From assembly GCA_037444625.1 (NCBI GenBank), contig JBBIMA010000016.1, positions 1 to 64,000 on the forward strand: a stretch of DNA of 64,000 nucleotides, given 5' to 3'. Of this stretch, positions 45,809 through 54,582 are shown piece by piece. The notes below the pieces were generated by a model that was not told the origin of the DNA, did no database searches, and was given only the letters and a program-made list of their open reading frames with translations. A program made the translations under genes and the position numbers. Numbering within the stretch: position 1 is the stretch's first letter; each line of letters opens with the position of its first letter. The stretch comes from DTHT01 sp037444625. GTDB lineage: Bacteria > Acidobacteriota > Terriglobia > Bryobacterales > Bryobacteraceae.

Positions 45809-47932
45809 TCAGCGGCCGACGGCGTTCAGAGCCGCCAGGATGCGCTCGGGAGTCATCGGCAGGCGCAGCAGGCGCGCGCCCACGGCGTCGAAGACGGCGT
45901 TGGCCAGCACCGCGCCCAGGTTGACGATGGGCGGCTCGCCGCAGCCGGAGGCGGGCGCTTCGGGGTTGTCAATCAGCACGGTTTCGATGCGCGGCATCCA
46001 GGAGAAGCGGGGGATGCGGTAGGTGTCGAAGTTGCGCTCCAGCACCTCGCCGCCGCGGAAGCGTACCTCTTCGCTGAGCGCATAGCCCAGGCCCATCATG
46101 ATGCTGCCTTCCATCTGCTGGCGCGAGCCGTCGGGATTGACCACCAGACCCTGGTCCTGGGCGCAGACCACGCGCCGCACCTGGACTCGCCCGGTGGTGC
46201 GCTCGAGGGACACTTCCGCCGCCATCGCCACGTAGGTCCCCAGGTACAGGGCGCACGAAACGCCCACGCCGCGCCCGCTGGGCGCCCGGGCCGGCTTCCA
46301 GCCGAAGCGCGCAGCCGCCGCCTCGAGCACCCGCCGCATGCGCGCGTCGCTCAGGTGCCGCAGGCGGAACTCGACCGGATCGGCCCCCGCCCGCGCCGCC
46401 AGCGCGTCTATGTGCGATTCGCGGGCGAAGGTGTTGGTGTTGACCGAGGGCGCTCGCCAGGGACCCACCGCGAAGGGATGCATCCCCGCGGGATTGCCGC
46501 CGCTCCAGCCCCCCGCCGAGGTGGTGCGTTGGTGCGGAATGTCGTAGAATTGCCGCGCCTCGCGATCCCCCGCCCCGCAGACCTGGAAATCCCAGAGCAC
46601 GATCCTGCCCCCGCCGTCCAGGCCGGCCCGCACGCGCACCACCGCCGCCGGGCGGAAGGTGTCATAGAAGAACTCCTCGGCGCGATCCCAAACCACCTGC
46701 ACGGGCCGTCCGGTGAGCCTGGCCAGGCGGGCCGCCTCGATCGCCTGGCGCGAGGCGCTCTTGCCGCCGAAGCCGCCGCCCACGTAGGTCGTGATGACCC
46801 GCACGTTCTCGGCCGGCACGTTCAGCGCCTGGGCGATCTGCTGCTTCAAGGGGAAGGGGGTCTGGGTGCCCGCCCAGACCGTCACCTTCCCGCCCTCGAT
46901 CCGGGCCGTGGCCGAATGGGTCTCCAGGGCGGCGTGGGCTACGTAGCCGTTCAAGTAGCGCGCCTCGAGGATGGCGGCGGAAAGCTTCTCACCTTGCGCG
47001 AGGTCGCCCGCCTCGTGCACCACGCGCGCCGGCGGCGCGAACTTCAGCAGGTGATCGAAAATCGTGTCCTCGTCCACTTCCGCCGGCGGCCGTTCGAAGC
47101 GGGCCTGAATGGCCTGGAGGGCCTGTTCGGCCAGATCGCGGCGTTCGTGCAGCACGGCCACCAGATCACCGTCCCGCACCAGACGCGCGCCGGGCGTTTT
47201 CTCGGCCGCGGAGACGTCCAGCTGCTTGAGGACGGCACCGTGCGCGGGCGGCCGAAGGATGCGGGCGTGGAGCATCCCGGGCAGCAGGATGTCGCCCGCG
47301 TAACGGGCCCGGCCGGTGACCTTATCGAGCGCGTCCTTGCGCCTGGGCGAGCGACCGACGACGCGCAGGGCGGAAGGGGGTTTGAGGGGGACGTTCTCCA
47401 GGCGGCGCTCGATGCGTTTGCCTTGAACCAATTCGGCGTAGCTGACGCGCCGGTCGGCGTCCGCCCGGTCGGCGATCACCCCGCCGTTGACTTCGAGCCG
47501 TTCCAGGGGCGCCGCCAGCCGCTCGGCGGCCATGGCCAGCAGGGCCGCCCGCGCCTGGGCGCCGGCGGCGCGCAGCACCGGGCCGAACTGGCGGATGCTG
47601 AGCGAACCGAAGGTGCCCATATCCCAGGGGCATTGGTCGGTGTCGCCCATGATCATGTCCACCGCCTCGAGGGCCACGTCGAGTTCATCGGCCAGAAGCT
47701 GAGCCAGCGCGGTCGTCGAGCCCTGTCCCAGCTCGACCTTGCCGACCAGGCAGGTGACCCGCCCGTCGGGGCCGATGCGCAGGTAAGCGTTGGGATCGCT
47801 GGGATAGCCGGGGCGGGCGGGCAGGCGCGCCGGCTCCTGTGCGGGCAGCAGCTCTTCGAGCGGAATAAGAATGAACAGGCCCGAACCGGCCAGGAACTCC
47901 CGGCGGTCGAGTCCGTGCGGATCGGACTTCAT
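45809..47932 (-). CDS. Molybdenum hydroxylase large subunit, exported (IorB/aldehyde-oxidase type)
   Basis: 707 residues. A Tat leader (LDRREFLAGSGLFILIP) precedes the molybdopterin-binding core of the xanthine dehydrogenase family: VGKVELGQGSTTALAQ, the cofactor-binding TYVGGGFGGKS and the catalytic Glu in GCGEPPIVNLGAV. It resembles isoquinoline 1-oxidoreductase beta subunits, which hydroxylate N-heterocycles or aldehydes in the periplasm. The ATG overlaps the small-subunit stop (ATGA). No FAD subunit follows, as in the isoquinoline group. The substrate is not known. Confidence 0.9.
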   Translation of the reverse strand: MKSDPHGLDRREFLAGSGLFILIPLEELLPAQEPARLPARPGYPSDPNAYLRIGPDGRVTCLVGKVELGQGSTTALAQLLADELDVALEAVDMIMGDTDQCPWDMGTFGSLSIRQFGPVLRAAGAQARAALLAMAAERLAAPLERLEVNGGVIADRADADRRVSYAELVQGKRIERRLENVPLKPPSALRVVGRSPRRKDALDKVTGRARYAGDILLPGMLHARILRPPAHGAVLKQLDVSAAEKTPGARLVRDGDLVAVLHERRDLAEQALQAIQARFERPPAEVDEDTIFDHLLKFAPPARVVHEAGDLAQGEKLSAAILEARYLNGYVAHAALETHSATARIEGGKVTVWAGTQTPFPLKQQIAQALNVPAENVRVITTYVGGGFGGKSASRQAIEAARLARLTGRPVQVVWDRAEEFFYDTFRPAAVVRVRAGLDGGGRIVLWDFQVCGAGDREARQFYDIPHQRTTSAGGWSGGNPAGMHPFAVGPWRAPSVNTNTFARESHIDALAARAGADPVEFRLRHLSDARMRRVLEAAAARFGWKPARAPSGRGVGVSCALYLGTYVAMAAEVSLERTTGRVQVRRVVCAQDQGLVVNPDGSRQQMEGSIMMGLGYALSEEVRFRGGEVLERNFDTYRIPRFSWMPRIETVLIDNPEAPASGCGEPPIVNLGAVLANAVFDAVGARLLRLPMTPERILAALNAVGR

Positions 47933-48402
47933 CGCGCGCCTCCCTTGGCGGCCGCCTCTTCGATGGCCTGCACGATGCGCGGGTGCGAGCCGCAGCGGCA
48001 GAGGTTGTCCTCCATGGCGCGCAGGATTTCTTCGCGCGTGGGCCGGGGCGAGCGCAACAGCAGCGCGTAAGCGTTCATGATCATGCCCGGGGTGCAGAAG
48101 CCGCACTGGAAGGCATGGCGTTCGAGGAAAGCCTCCTGGAGGGGATGCAGGCGGCCGTCGCGCGCCAGTCCCTCGATGGTGACGACGCGCTTGCCGGCCA
48201 CCGTCCCCACGGGCGTGGCGCAGGAGCGGACCGCCTCCCGCTCGACGATGACCGTACAGGCGCCGCAGAGGGCGGCGCCGCAGCCGAACTTGGTTCCCGT
48301 CAGGCCCAGGTCGCAGCGCAGGACCCAAAGCAGCATGCGCTGGTCATCGGTGAGGACCCGGACCGGTTTGCCGTTCAGGGTGAAGCTGATGGTTCGCTGC
48401 AT
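47929..48402 (-). CDS. [2Fe-2S] subunit of the molybdenum hydroxylase
   Basis: 157 residues. Eight cysteines bind two clusters: C41, C46, C49 and C61 (plant-type, GCGAALCGACTV) and C100, C103, C135 and C137 (CGFCTPGMIM, CRCGSH). It transfers electrons from the molybdenum site and would be co-exported with the Tat-bearing large subunit, as it has no leader. The start MQRTISF at 48402 fits family length; a start ten codons earlier is possible but has no ribosome site. Confidence 0.92.
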   Translation of the reverse strand: MQRTISFTLNGKPVRVLTDDQRMLLWVLRCDLGLTGTKFGCGAALCGACTVIVEREAVRSCATPVGTVAGKRVVTIEGLARDGRLHPLQEAFLERHAFQCGFCTPGMIMNAYALLLRSPRPTREEILRAMEDNLCRCGSHPRIVQAIEEAAAKGGAR

Positions 48403-48459
48403 AGGCTGAGAGCTAGGGGCGCCCTCCGGCATGATACATCGGCCGGCGGCGGGGCGGGG

Positions 48460-49860
48460 CTACGGGGGAGCGGCAGGCAAACGGCGCAGCAGCTCCCGCA
48501 GCTCCCGCCGCAGGCGCGCGTACTCCGGGCGGGCGGCAAGATTCCGGCGCTCGTCGGGATCGGTGCGGTGATCGTAGAGCTCGGCTTGGGCCCCTTCGGC
48601 GTCCCACTCGACGTAGCGATAGCGTTCGTTGCGAACCGCACGGCCGAAGATCTTCCCGCGCAGCGTCACGGTGTAGGCGGGCTGGTTCCAGGGCCCCCGC
48701 GGATTGCGGAGTAGAGCGACCAGGCTCCGGCCTTCCAACTCCGGCGGTGCGGGCAGGCCGCACAGCTCGGCCAGGGTCGGGTAAAGATCCACCAACTCGA
48801 CGGTGCGCGGGCAGACGGCGCCGGGGCGCGCCGCCCCGGGAGCGGCGATCAGCAAAGGCACGCGCGTCGCCACCTCGTACAGCGAGTTGTGCTTGGACCA
48901 CTTGCCTTTCTCGCCCAGATGATAGCCGTGGTCGCCGAACAGTACCACCACGGTGCGATCAGCCAGTCCCAGCGACTCCAGGCGGGCCAGCACCCGGCCC
49001 AGTTGCGCATCCATGAAGGACACGCAAGCGAAGTAAGCGCGGATCATTTCGCGCGCCGCCGTGGGCGTGGCGTCGCGCCCGATAAACAGGTCGCCGTTAC
49101 GCTCGGGCAGGGCGGCCGGCGGAACGCCCGGAGCCCTGGTGGGGCGGGGCGCGAAATCCTTGGGCAGCGGGATTCGCGCGGGATCGTAAAGATCGAAGTA
49201 TTTTCTGGGTGCGACCAGCGGGCTGTGCGGTTTGACGAAGCCGACGCCCAGGAAGAAGGGCCGGTCCTTGTATTTTTCCAGCAACTGGATGGCGCGCTCG
49301 GCGGTCCGGTAATCGGGTTGGTCTTCGCCCTCGCCCTCGAGGGCTTCCCAGCGATCGGAGTTGCGTGCTTGCCGGGCCCGCTCCTCCGCGCTGGGCGCCT
49401 GGCGGCGGCGCACCGGCTCGCCGCCTTCGTCCCAAGAGGGAGCATCGTCAATGACGCCGTGGAAGATTTTCCCGGTTCGCGCGGCGATGTAGCCGTGGCG
49501 GCGGAACAGTTGGGGCAAGGTGACCCAGTCGGGGAACCGGTCGCGGAAATAGCGCAGGTTGTCGAGCACGCCCGTGGTGGTGGGATAGCGGCCGGTAAGC
49601 AAAGAGGTGCGCGACGGATTGCAGAGCGGGTATTGGCAGTAAGCGCGTTCGAAACGCACGCCGCGTGCGGCCAGGCGGTCCATGTGAGGCGTGCGGATCA
49701 GAGGGTTGCCGTAGCAACCCAGTTCGGGGCGCAGATCGTCCACGGCCACCAGCAGCACGTTGAACCTCGGGGCCGCGGTCGCCGGAGCGGCGGAAGCGGT
49801 GAAGCCGGCGAGGAAAGTGCGCCGGCTGGGGTAAGAATCAGCCGGGAGACAAGCCTTCAT
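48460..49860 (-). CDS. Cys-type sulfatase, iduronate-2-sulfatase-like
   Basis: 466 residues. A twin-arginine-like leader (YPSRRTFLAGFTASAAPATA) and the sulfatase core: VLLVAVDDLRPELGCYG, the formylglycine site Cys80 in PLCNPSRTSLLTGR, and GDHGYHLGEKGKWSKH. The LGCYGNPLIRTPHMD and GKIFHGVIDD segments resemble iduronate-2-sulfatases. It probably removes sulfate from glycans outside the cytoplasm. tRNA-Thr follows divergently. Confidence 0.92.
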   Translation of the reverse strand: MKACLPADSYPSRRTFLAGFTASAAPATAAPRFNVLLVAVDDLRPELGCYGNPLIRTPHMDRLAARGVRFERAYCQYPLCNPSRTSLLTGRYPTTTGVLDNLRYFRDRFPDWVTLPQLFRRHGYIAARTGKIFHGVIDDAPSWDEGGEPVRRRQAPSAEERARQARNSDRWEALEGEGEDQPDYRTAERAIQLLEKYKDRPFFLGVGFVKPHSPLVAPRKYFDLYDPARIPLPKDFAPRPTRAPGVPPAALPERNGDLFIGRDATPTAAREMIRAYFACVSFMDAQLGRVLARLESLGLADRTVVVLFGDHGYHLGEKGKWSKHNSLYEVATRVPLLIAAPGAARPGAVCPRTVELVDLYPTLAELCGLPAPPELEGRSLVALLRNPRGPWNQPAYTVTLRGKIFGRAVRNERYRYVEWDAEGAQAELYDHRTDPDERRNLAARPEYARLRRELRELLRRLPAAPP

Positions 49861-49872
49861 CAGGGGCTAGTG

Positions 49873-49878
49873 TATAAT
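49873..49878 (+). promoter_or_regulatory. -10 element of the tRNA-Thr promoter
   Basis: A perfect TATAAT starts 19 bp before the tRNA gene. A -35 element is not recognisable, as the region overlaps the start of the divergent sulfatase gene. Confidence 0.5.
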
Positions 49879-49891
49879 AGCGGTGGAAGGC

Positions 49892-49964
49892 GCCACCCTA
49901 GCTCAGCTGGCAGAGCGGCTGATTCGTAATCAGCAGGTCGCCGGTTCGATCCCGGCGGGTGGCT
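49892..49964 (+). tRNA. tRNA-Thr (CGT)
   Basis: 73 nt without an encoded CCA. The GCCACCC/GGGTGGC acceptor stem, CTGAT-TCGTAAT-CAG anticodon region (anticodon CGT) and GGTTCGATCC T-arm are intact. Nothing resembling a duplicated 3' end is evident immediately downstream. Confidence 0.96.
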
Positions 49965-50171
49965 CAGCTTTAGAATCAATCACTTACAGACAACAAAATT
50001 CCCCGACATCAGCGGTTTTGTTAACGATTTTGCATACTGCCGGCCGCTTCCCCCGAGCAGCCCCGTCTGGGGGACCAGAGGGAGCAGCCGGCGGCGCCAG
50101 TTCCCTGGCCAAACCCGTCTGTTCCACGCGGCCGGCCGGACCGCGCCCAGTGGCCCGAAACCGAGTCCGGC

Positions 50172-50891
50172 TCATTTGCACTCCTTGTCCCCCACCGGCC
50201 GCTGCCAGGGCGATATCAGCTCGGGTTCGAGCCGGTAGCGCACCGACCGCCCCACGCGCTTGTATTGCGGATAGCCCGGCCGCGCTTCAGTGCGACCCAG
50301 CTTCCTGTCCTGATACCGCCAGTTGGCCAGCGTCTGCTCGGCAATCCCAAACCGACGAGCGTACTCCCTCGGCGTCACCCAGAGGGGTCCCGGCGGCAGC
50401 GGCCCGCTTTGCGAAGTCGTGCCGGCCGGTGGACCTCCTGCTTCCGGCGATCCTTGCCTGGAACCAGTGCCAACCCGCCCCTGCTCCGGCGTTTGAGCGA
50501 CGGGCGCCGCTCCAGGCATGAGTCCCTCCAGTTTCTTGCGGACCTCTGTCAGATGCTCGATGGTCCCCAGCACGGGCCTGAGCCGAATGGCCTGGAGGCG
50601 CCAGTGAATGTCATCCACCGGCAGAAGCCTGCGGCATTCCTCCAAAATGGCGCGGGCCTCGTTGCCGACGGCTTCCGCCCAGCGGCGATAAAAATCCTCC
50701 ACCGTCTGGCGGCAATGCTGGTAGCGATCCGGGTCGGCAGCCGTCTCAGGCTGAAAGCAAAGCCGGTCGCCTTCCTCCTTGAGAGCGGCCATCTCGGGCA
50801 GACGGGCCGCGAAGGGTTTCGCCCGCCGCAGGATCCGGTCCAACCGCTTCAGCAGCCGGCGAATTCCGTCAGTCCCCGGATCTTGAGCCAT
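50172..50891 (-). CDS. HTH protein with excisionase-like C-terminus
   Basis: 239 residues of unknown role. The C-terminal 60 residues (WVTPREYARRFGIAEQTLANWRYQDR, then YKRVGRSVRYRLEPELISPW) form an excisionase/MerR-like winged helix of the kind found in phage and integrative elements. The N-terminal 140 residues are helical (LLKRLDRILRRAKPFAARLPE) without a recognised domain, joined by a Pro/Gly-rich linker. No integrase is nearby. It sits between a tRNA and an accessory cluster, which suggests an element remnant. Confidence 0.65.
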   Translation of the reverse strand: MAQDPGTDGIRRLLKRLDRILRRAKPFAARLPEMAALKEEGDRLCFQPETAADPDRYQHCRQTVEDFYRRWAEAVGNEARAILEECRRLLPVDDIHWRLQAIRLRPVLGTIEHLTEVRKKLEGLMPGAAPVAQTPEQGRVGTGSRQGSPEAGGPPAGTTSQSGPLPPGPLWVTPREYARRFGIAEQTLANWRYQDRKLGRTEARPGYPQYKRVGRSVRYRLEPELISPWQRPVGDKECK

Positions 50892-51190
50892 CAAAGTCAG
50901 ACCTCGGAAATAAGCTATCCCCGCTTCAAGTCTGCCCTGGCCCGCTAAATTCTGTCAAATCGGATCATGACACTTTCCGTCCGTACCTCCGCATGACGCG
51001 CGAACATCCCGGCCGTTGGCCATGCGCTGCGCGGATCACTGTCGGGCGCAGCCGCAATTGCGACGGCATTGGCGGCGCCCGCTGCGCCGGCCGGGATCCC
51101 TGGTGGGCGGGCGGAGAAGCGAGCTGCGATCCTGGAAACGGGAGGTCGGCTCGGCGGCGTAAGCACCTGAGAATGCGGTTGATTTTTCTC

Positions 51191-51219
51191 TGGACATAGC
51201 GGCCGAAATACCTTATATT
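51191..51219 (+). promoter_or_regulatory. Sigma-70-type promoter for the NusG-family gene
   Basis: TGGACA (51191-51196) and TATATT (51214-51219), each one base from consensus, are separated by exactly 17 bp. Transcription would start near 51226, giving a leader of about 165 nt before the GTG at 51392. Confidence 0.55.
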
Positions 51220-51222
51220 GGC

Positions 51223-51275
51223 GGGTGATCGTCCCTAACCCGCGGGCATCATTCCCCACGGGAGGGGGTGATCGT
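51223..51275 (+). repeat. Direct repeat GGGTGATCGT in the antiterminator leader
   Basis: Two exact copies at 51223-51232 and 51266-51275, 43 bp apart start to start, lie just after the predicted transcription start. Confidence 0.5.
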
Positions 51276-51391
51276 TTGCCCCGGTCGGGGTACGGCAAGC
51301 CCTGACCAGTGGCGGCGGCGGTCGGCCAAGAATACCGCTCTTCAGCCGAGGGCGGTACACAAATTTGCAACTGCTGCGCGGAGTTGCGGCC

Positions 51392-51970
51392 GTGGGTGAC
51401 CTTGATTTTGTGGATTCGTTCACATCGCAGCCGGCCTATTTAGCCGTCCAACCCTCGCTTTCAACCGAGCCGCCTGTTTCGCGCTGGTACGCGGTGCAGG
51501 TCCGTCATCAGCACGAGAAGGCGGTGGCCCAGGCGCTCTCATACAACAGCTTTGAGACCTTCCTGCCCCTTTATCGCAGTCGCCGGCAGTGGTCGGACCG
51601 GGTAAAGGTGCTGGAACTGCCACTGTTTCCGACCTACGTATTCGCCCGCTTCGACGACGCCCGGCGCCTGCGCCTTCTCAGGACGCCCGGCGTGCGCTCG
51701 ATCGTGAGCTTCAACCGCCGCCCGGCGCCGGTGCGCGACGAGGAAATCGAGTCCCTGCAAGTCATGGTGGGTTCGAAGCTGCCGATCGAACCCTGGCCTT
51801 TCCTGCGCGAGGGGCAGCGGGTGCGGATCGAACGAGGCCCGCTGCAAGGGGTTGAGGGCATCCTCCTCCGATTCAAAGGCGCCTGGCGGGTGGTGGTGGG
51901 CGTGGAGATCCTGCAACGCGCCGTAGCCGCCGAGGTGGATCGCGAGACGGTCCGGCCCTGCGGGGACTGA
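51392..51970 (+). CDS. NusG-family specialised antiterminator (UpxY/LoaP/RfaH type)
   Basis: 192 residues. The NGN domain begins SRWYAVQVRHQHEKAVAQAL and includes the LPLYRSRRQWSDRVKVLELPLFPTYVFAR block typical of specialised NusG paralogues; a C-terminal KOW domain (GQRVRIERGPLQGVEGILL) follows. Such proteins let polymerase read through long exopolysaccharide or secondary-metabolite operons. A GTG with GGAG eight bases ahead is chosen; a TTG at 51365 is the alternative. It reads toward a leftward cluster, so its target operon may be elsewhere. Confidence 0.85.
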   Translation: MGDLDFVDSFTSQPAYLAVQPSLSTEPPVSRWYAVQVRHQHEKAVAQALSYNSFETFLPLYRSRRQWSDRVKVLELPLFPTYVFARFDDARRLRLLRTPGVRSIVSFNRRPAPVRDEEIESLQVMVGSKLPIEPWPFLREGQRVRIERGPLQGVEGILLRFKGAWRVVVGVEILQRAVAAEVDRETVRPCGD

Positions 51971-52067
51971 GCCCGAATCGCGCGAGCGGTCTGGTACCGG
52001 CCGCCCGGACCGGCGCCGGGCAAGACTTACCGTGCGGATCGGGGCCGGCAGGCCCGAAGCCTCCTGC

Positions 52068-53237
52068 TCAGCCTCGGGCCAGTCGGCGCAGCAGCGGTCG
52101 GAGGCCGTAGTTGACCGCTATCCGCGCCGCGTGGAGGGGATAGTAGAGGGGGAAGAATGGGCGGGGCAGGCGCACCAGATCGAGGTCGTTCACGCCGGGC
52201 GCCAGCAAAGCCCGGAAGGCAAAACGCAGCTTGTCCCGCGGATCCTCGAGCAGGCGCCAGCGAAGCGTCCAGTCGCGCAAACTCAACCTCTCCGGCGCAG
52301 TCCGGAGCCAGTCACCCAGCACCCGGCGGCACAATGCGTCATCCCCAGCGCCGGCGCCGTCCAGTTCGCGGGGCAGCTCGACCCCCAGCAAGGCCGCTGC
52401 CAGGGCGCACGATACCAGGACCGCACGCAGGCAGCGCGCCCGCTCGGCCAGCTCGCGCACCTCGCCGGCATCCACCTGCCGGCCATGGAGGAGCCAGGCA
52501 ACATCGGTAACCGCCCGCAGATTGTCCCAACCGTGCTTGGCGGCATGGACGCACAGCAACAGGAACGAGTGTTCGGCCGACGGCTGGAGCATGCGCCGCC
52601 CATCGAACTCGACCGGCCGCGCCCGCTCCCAGACGGCCTCGGCGCGGAAACCCCAGGGGTAAGTCGTCGGCATCAGTTCCCAGTGGGGTTCGATGTACAG
52701 ACCGTCCTCGCGCCCGTAGCATACTTCGCAGGCTTCGCGGAGCTCTAAGGTCCGCTGCTCCGGATTCAGCTCCCGCACCGGACGAAACCCGCGCGCCCGT
52801 AGGGCCTCGCAAACGACCTCCAGATCGTCGCGCCGGACCAAGATGTCCAGATCGACGCACTCTCTCAAGGCGGGATCCCCGTAGACCGCGGCCGCCAGCA
52901 CGGGACCGCGCAACGGGATGATCCGGACTCCGCGCCACTGCAAAGCTTCCTGTAGCGCATCCAGTTCATGCAAAAGGAGGAGGTTGCGCGCCGCATTCCA
53001 CCGAAGCCGCCGGCGCAGGCGATCCAAGACCGCCGCGGGCACGCAGTCCCGAGCGTGCTCGCGCAGCCGCCGGCCGGCCAGCGGCGCAACCCCGTGCCGC
53101 TCCGCTTCGGCGATCACCGCCTGCCAGTCTCCGGTGGCGCCCGCCAGCCGCTGCAATGAGCCCGGATCGGGCGCCGGGCGCACCAAGGCCGCCAGCAACT
53201 CCAGCTCCGGACTCAGCTCTCCAGGCGACAGCTTCAC
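52068..53237 (-). CDS. Uncharacterised nucleotidyltransferase-family protein
   Basis: 389 residues. The nucleotidyltransferase core shows LRECVDLDILVRRDDLEVVCEALRARGF, with the metal-binding DLD, preceded by WRGVRIIPLRGPVLA. Flanking regions are helical. This family is repeatedly found beside PqqD/HprK-like/radical SAM sets, with no proven reaction; nucleotidylation of the peptide or a carrier is speculation. It starts at GTG only 2 bp after the radical SAM stop and is the last gene of the cluster. Confidence 0.8.
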   Translation of the reverse strand: MKLSPGELSPELELLAALVRPAPDPGSLQRLAGATGDWQAVIAEAERHGVAPLAGRRLREHARDCVPAAVLDRLRRRLRWNAARNLLLLHELDALQEALQWRGVRIIPLRGPVLAAAVYGDPALRECVDLDILVRRDDLEVVCEALRARGFRPVRELNPEQRTLELREACEVCYGREDGLYIEPHWELMPTTYPWGFRAEAVWERARPVEFDGRRMLQPSAEHSFLLLCVHAAKHGWDNLRAVTDVAWLLHGRQVDAGEVRELAERARCLRAVLVSCALAAALLGVELPRELDGAGAGDDALCRRVLGDWLRTAPERLSLRDWTLRWRLLEDPRDKLRFAFRALLAPGVNDLDLVRLPRPFFPLYYPLHAARIAVNYGLRPLLRRLARG

Positions 53238-53239
53238 GG

Positions 53240-54286
53240 CTACTCCGCCAGCGGCGCCGGACGCCGCCCCGTCCGGGCAAACGCTTGCTCGCAGTTCAGG
53301 CGTGAAGGGCCCAGGAGGTCACCTTCCATATAAGCCAGCCCGGGACAGCGCGAACATGCGCTCAACAGCTCGCAGCTCCGGCAGACGGGAAGATCCGCCG
53401 TCCGAATCGCACGCAGGCGTCGCGCCGCGGGCGAATCCTGCCAGATCTCGCGGAACGGGCGTTCGTTGACGTTGCCCAGTAGGAGCGGAAACTGGACGCA
53501 AGGGTAAACGTCACCGGTCGGTGAAACGTAGCAGGAGGTGTGTCCGGCGCTGCAAGGCAGCGAGTCCAGTTCCGGAGCCGACTCCGACTCAGGCGAGGCC
53601 GGACAGTGCTCGGGTGCGCCTCCCCTCAATTCGGGATCTTCGAAGACCTGCCGCCACAGCGCGTGCGGCACGTTCAGCCCGGTTACGCCGCGTTCACCGT
53701 TCAGGCGCGGCGTCACCGTGGGATCCAGGCTGTATTCGGCGCCGAGCTTCGCCGCCAGCTCGCGGACCTGCCTGTATTCGTCCCCGGCAGGCCGCATCAG
53801 AATCTGCACGATTCGCGCCTTGACCCCGTGCGCCACCAGTCGCTGGACCGCTTCCACTGTGCGCACGAAGGAACCGGCCGCTCCGGTCACGGCGTCGTGC
53901 ACCTCGGGCCGATGCGAATAAAGCGAAACCTCCACGCCGGCCACGTGAAGACCGGCCAGCTTGCGCGCGGCCTTTTCATCCACGAGCGTACCGTTGGTCT
54001 TGATCCTCACGCTGAAGGCCAGCTCCCGCGCCCGTTCCACGATCTCAAGGAAGTCCCGGCGCAGGAAGACCTCGCCGCCGCTCAATACCAGAAACAGCGT
54101 GCCGCACGAGGCCAGCTCCTCGAGCAAACCGGAGATCGGCTCCCCGGTCAGCTCATGGCCCTCGCGCTCGGTCAGATAACAGTGTAGGCAGTTCAGGTTG
54201 CACCGCCAGGTCACGTCCAGATGCACGCTGAGCGGGATTCCCGACGCCAGCGCCTTGCGGGTGATGTGATCCATCAGCGCGCTCAT
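53240..54286 (-). CDS. Radical SAM/SPASM peptide-modifying enzyme (PqqE-like)
   Basis: 348 residues. The radical SAM cluster is C29xxxC33xxC36 (TWRCNLNCLHCYLTE), with LVLSGGEVFLRRD supplying the SAM-binding GGE. A C-terminal SPASM domain with extra cysteines (CYVSPTGDVYPC, CRSCELLSACSRCPG and a last CEQA) should hold auxiliary Fe-S clusters. Such enzymes cross-link or epimerise residues of ribosomal peptides. It starts in an ATGA overlap with the PqqD-like gene, whose product is expected to deliver the leader. Confidence 0.93.
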   Translation of the reverse strand: MSALMDHITRKALASGIPLSVHLDVTWRCNLNCLHCYLTEREGHELTGEPISGLLEELASCGTLFLVLSGGEVFLRRDFLEIVERARELAFSVRIKTNGTLVDEKAARKLAGLHVAGVEVSLYSHRPEVHDAVTGAAGSFVRTVEAVQRLVAHGVKARIVQILMRPAGDEYRQVRELAAKLGAEYSLDPTVTPRLNGERGVTGLNVPHALWRQVFEDPELRGGAPEHCPASPESESAPELDSLPCSAGHTSCYVSPTGDVYPCVQFPLLLGNVNERPFREIWQDSPAARRLRAIRTADLPVCRSCELLSACSRCPGLAYMEGDLLGPSRLNCEQAFARTGRRPAPLAE

Positions 54287-54582
54287 GACTGCGCCGGCTC
54301 GAGCGGACTTTCCGAAACCATCAGGATGCCGTGCCCTGCGAGGGCCTGCACCAGTTCTTCGGCGTCCCGGTAGGCCTGCTCGAAATCCACCTCGTATTCA
54401 GCGCAAACGCGATCGCGGACGATCGTCGCCAGCGCCGTCTGTCCGTCAGCGGCCTCCCAGATCAGCGCCGCCACCTCGTTCAGCGTGAACAGCGTCGAAT
54501 CCTGTGCGGCCATGACGATGACTTCGTCCTCCAGGCGCCGCCACGCCGTGGCGGGACTGCGTGCGGGGTAAAGCTCGCTCAT
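54283..54582 (-). CDS. PqqD-family peptide chaperone
   Basis: 99 residues. The small winged-helix fold is evident from EVIVMAAQDSTLFTLNEVAALIWEAADGQ and VDFEQAYRDAEELVQALAGHGIL, the RiPP recognition element pattern. It binds leader peptides and presents them to the radical SAM enzyme. The start MSELYPARS overlaps the kinase stop (ATGA), and the stop overlaps the radical SAM start (ATGA). Confidence 0.9.
   Translation of the reverse strand: MSELYPARSPATAWRRLEDEVIVMAAQDSTLFTLNEVAALIWEAADGQTALATIVRDRVCAEYEVDFEQAYRDAEELVQALAGHGILMVSESPLEPAQS

Larger units (their letters stand above)
50892..51391. other. 500-bp non-coding stretch with promoter and leader of the antiterminator gene
   Basis: The left half has no gene, repeat or motif I can support. 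The right half holds a near-consensus rightward promoter and a leader of about 165 nt with a 10-bp direct repeat and a CCCC-GGTC-GGGG hairpin. Confidence 0.5.

Noticed and set aside
50945..51370. A 141-codon minus-strand frame in the gap before the NusG-family gene
   Set aside because: Repetitive Pro/Ser/Arg composition, no ribosome site, and it overlaps the promoter and leader of the plus-strand gene.
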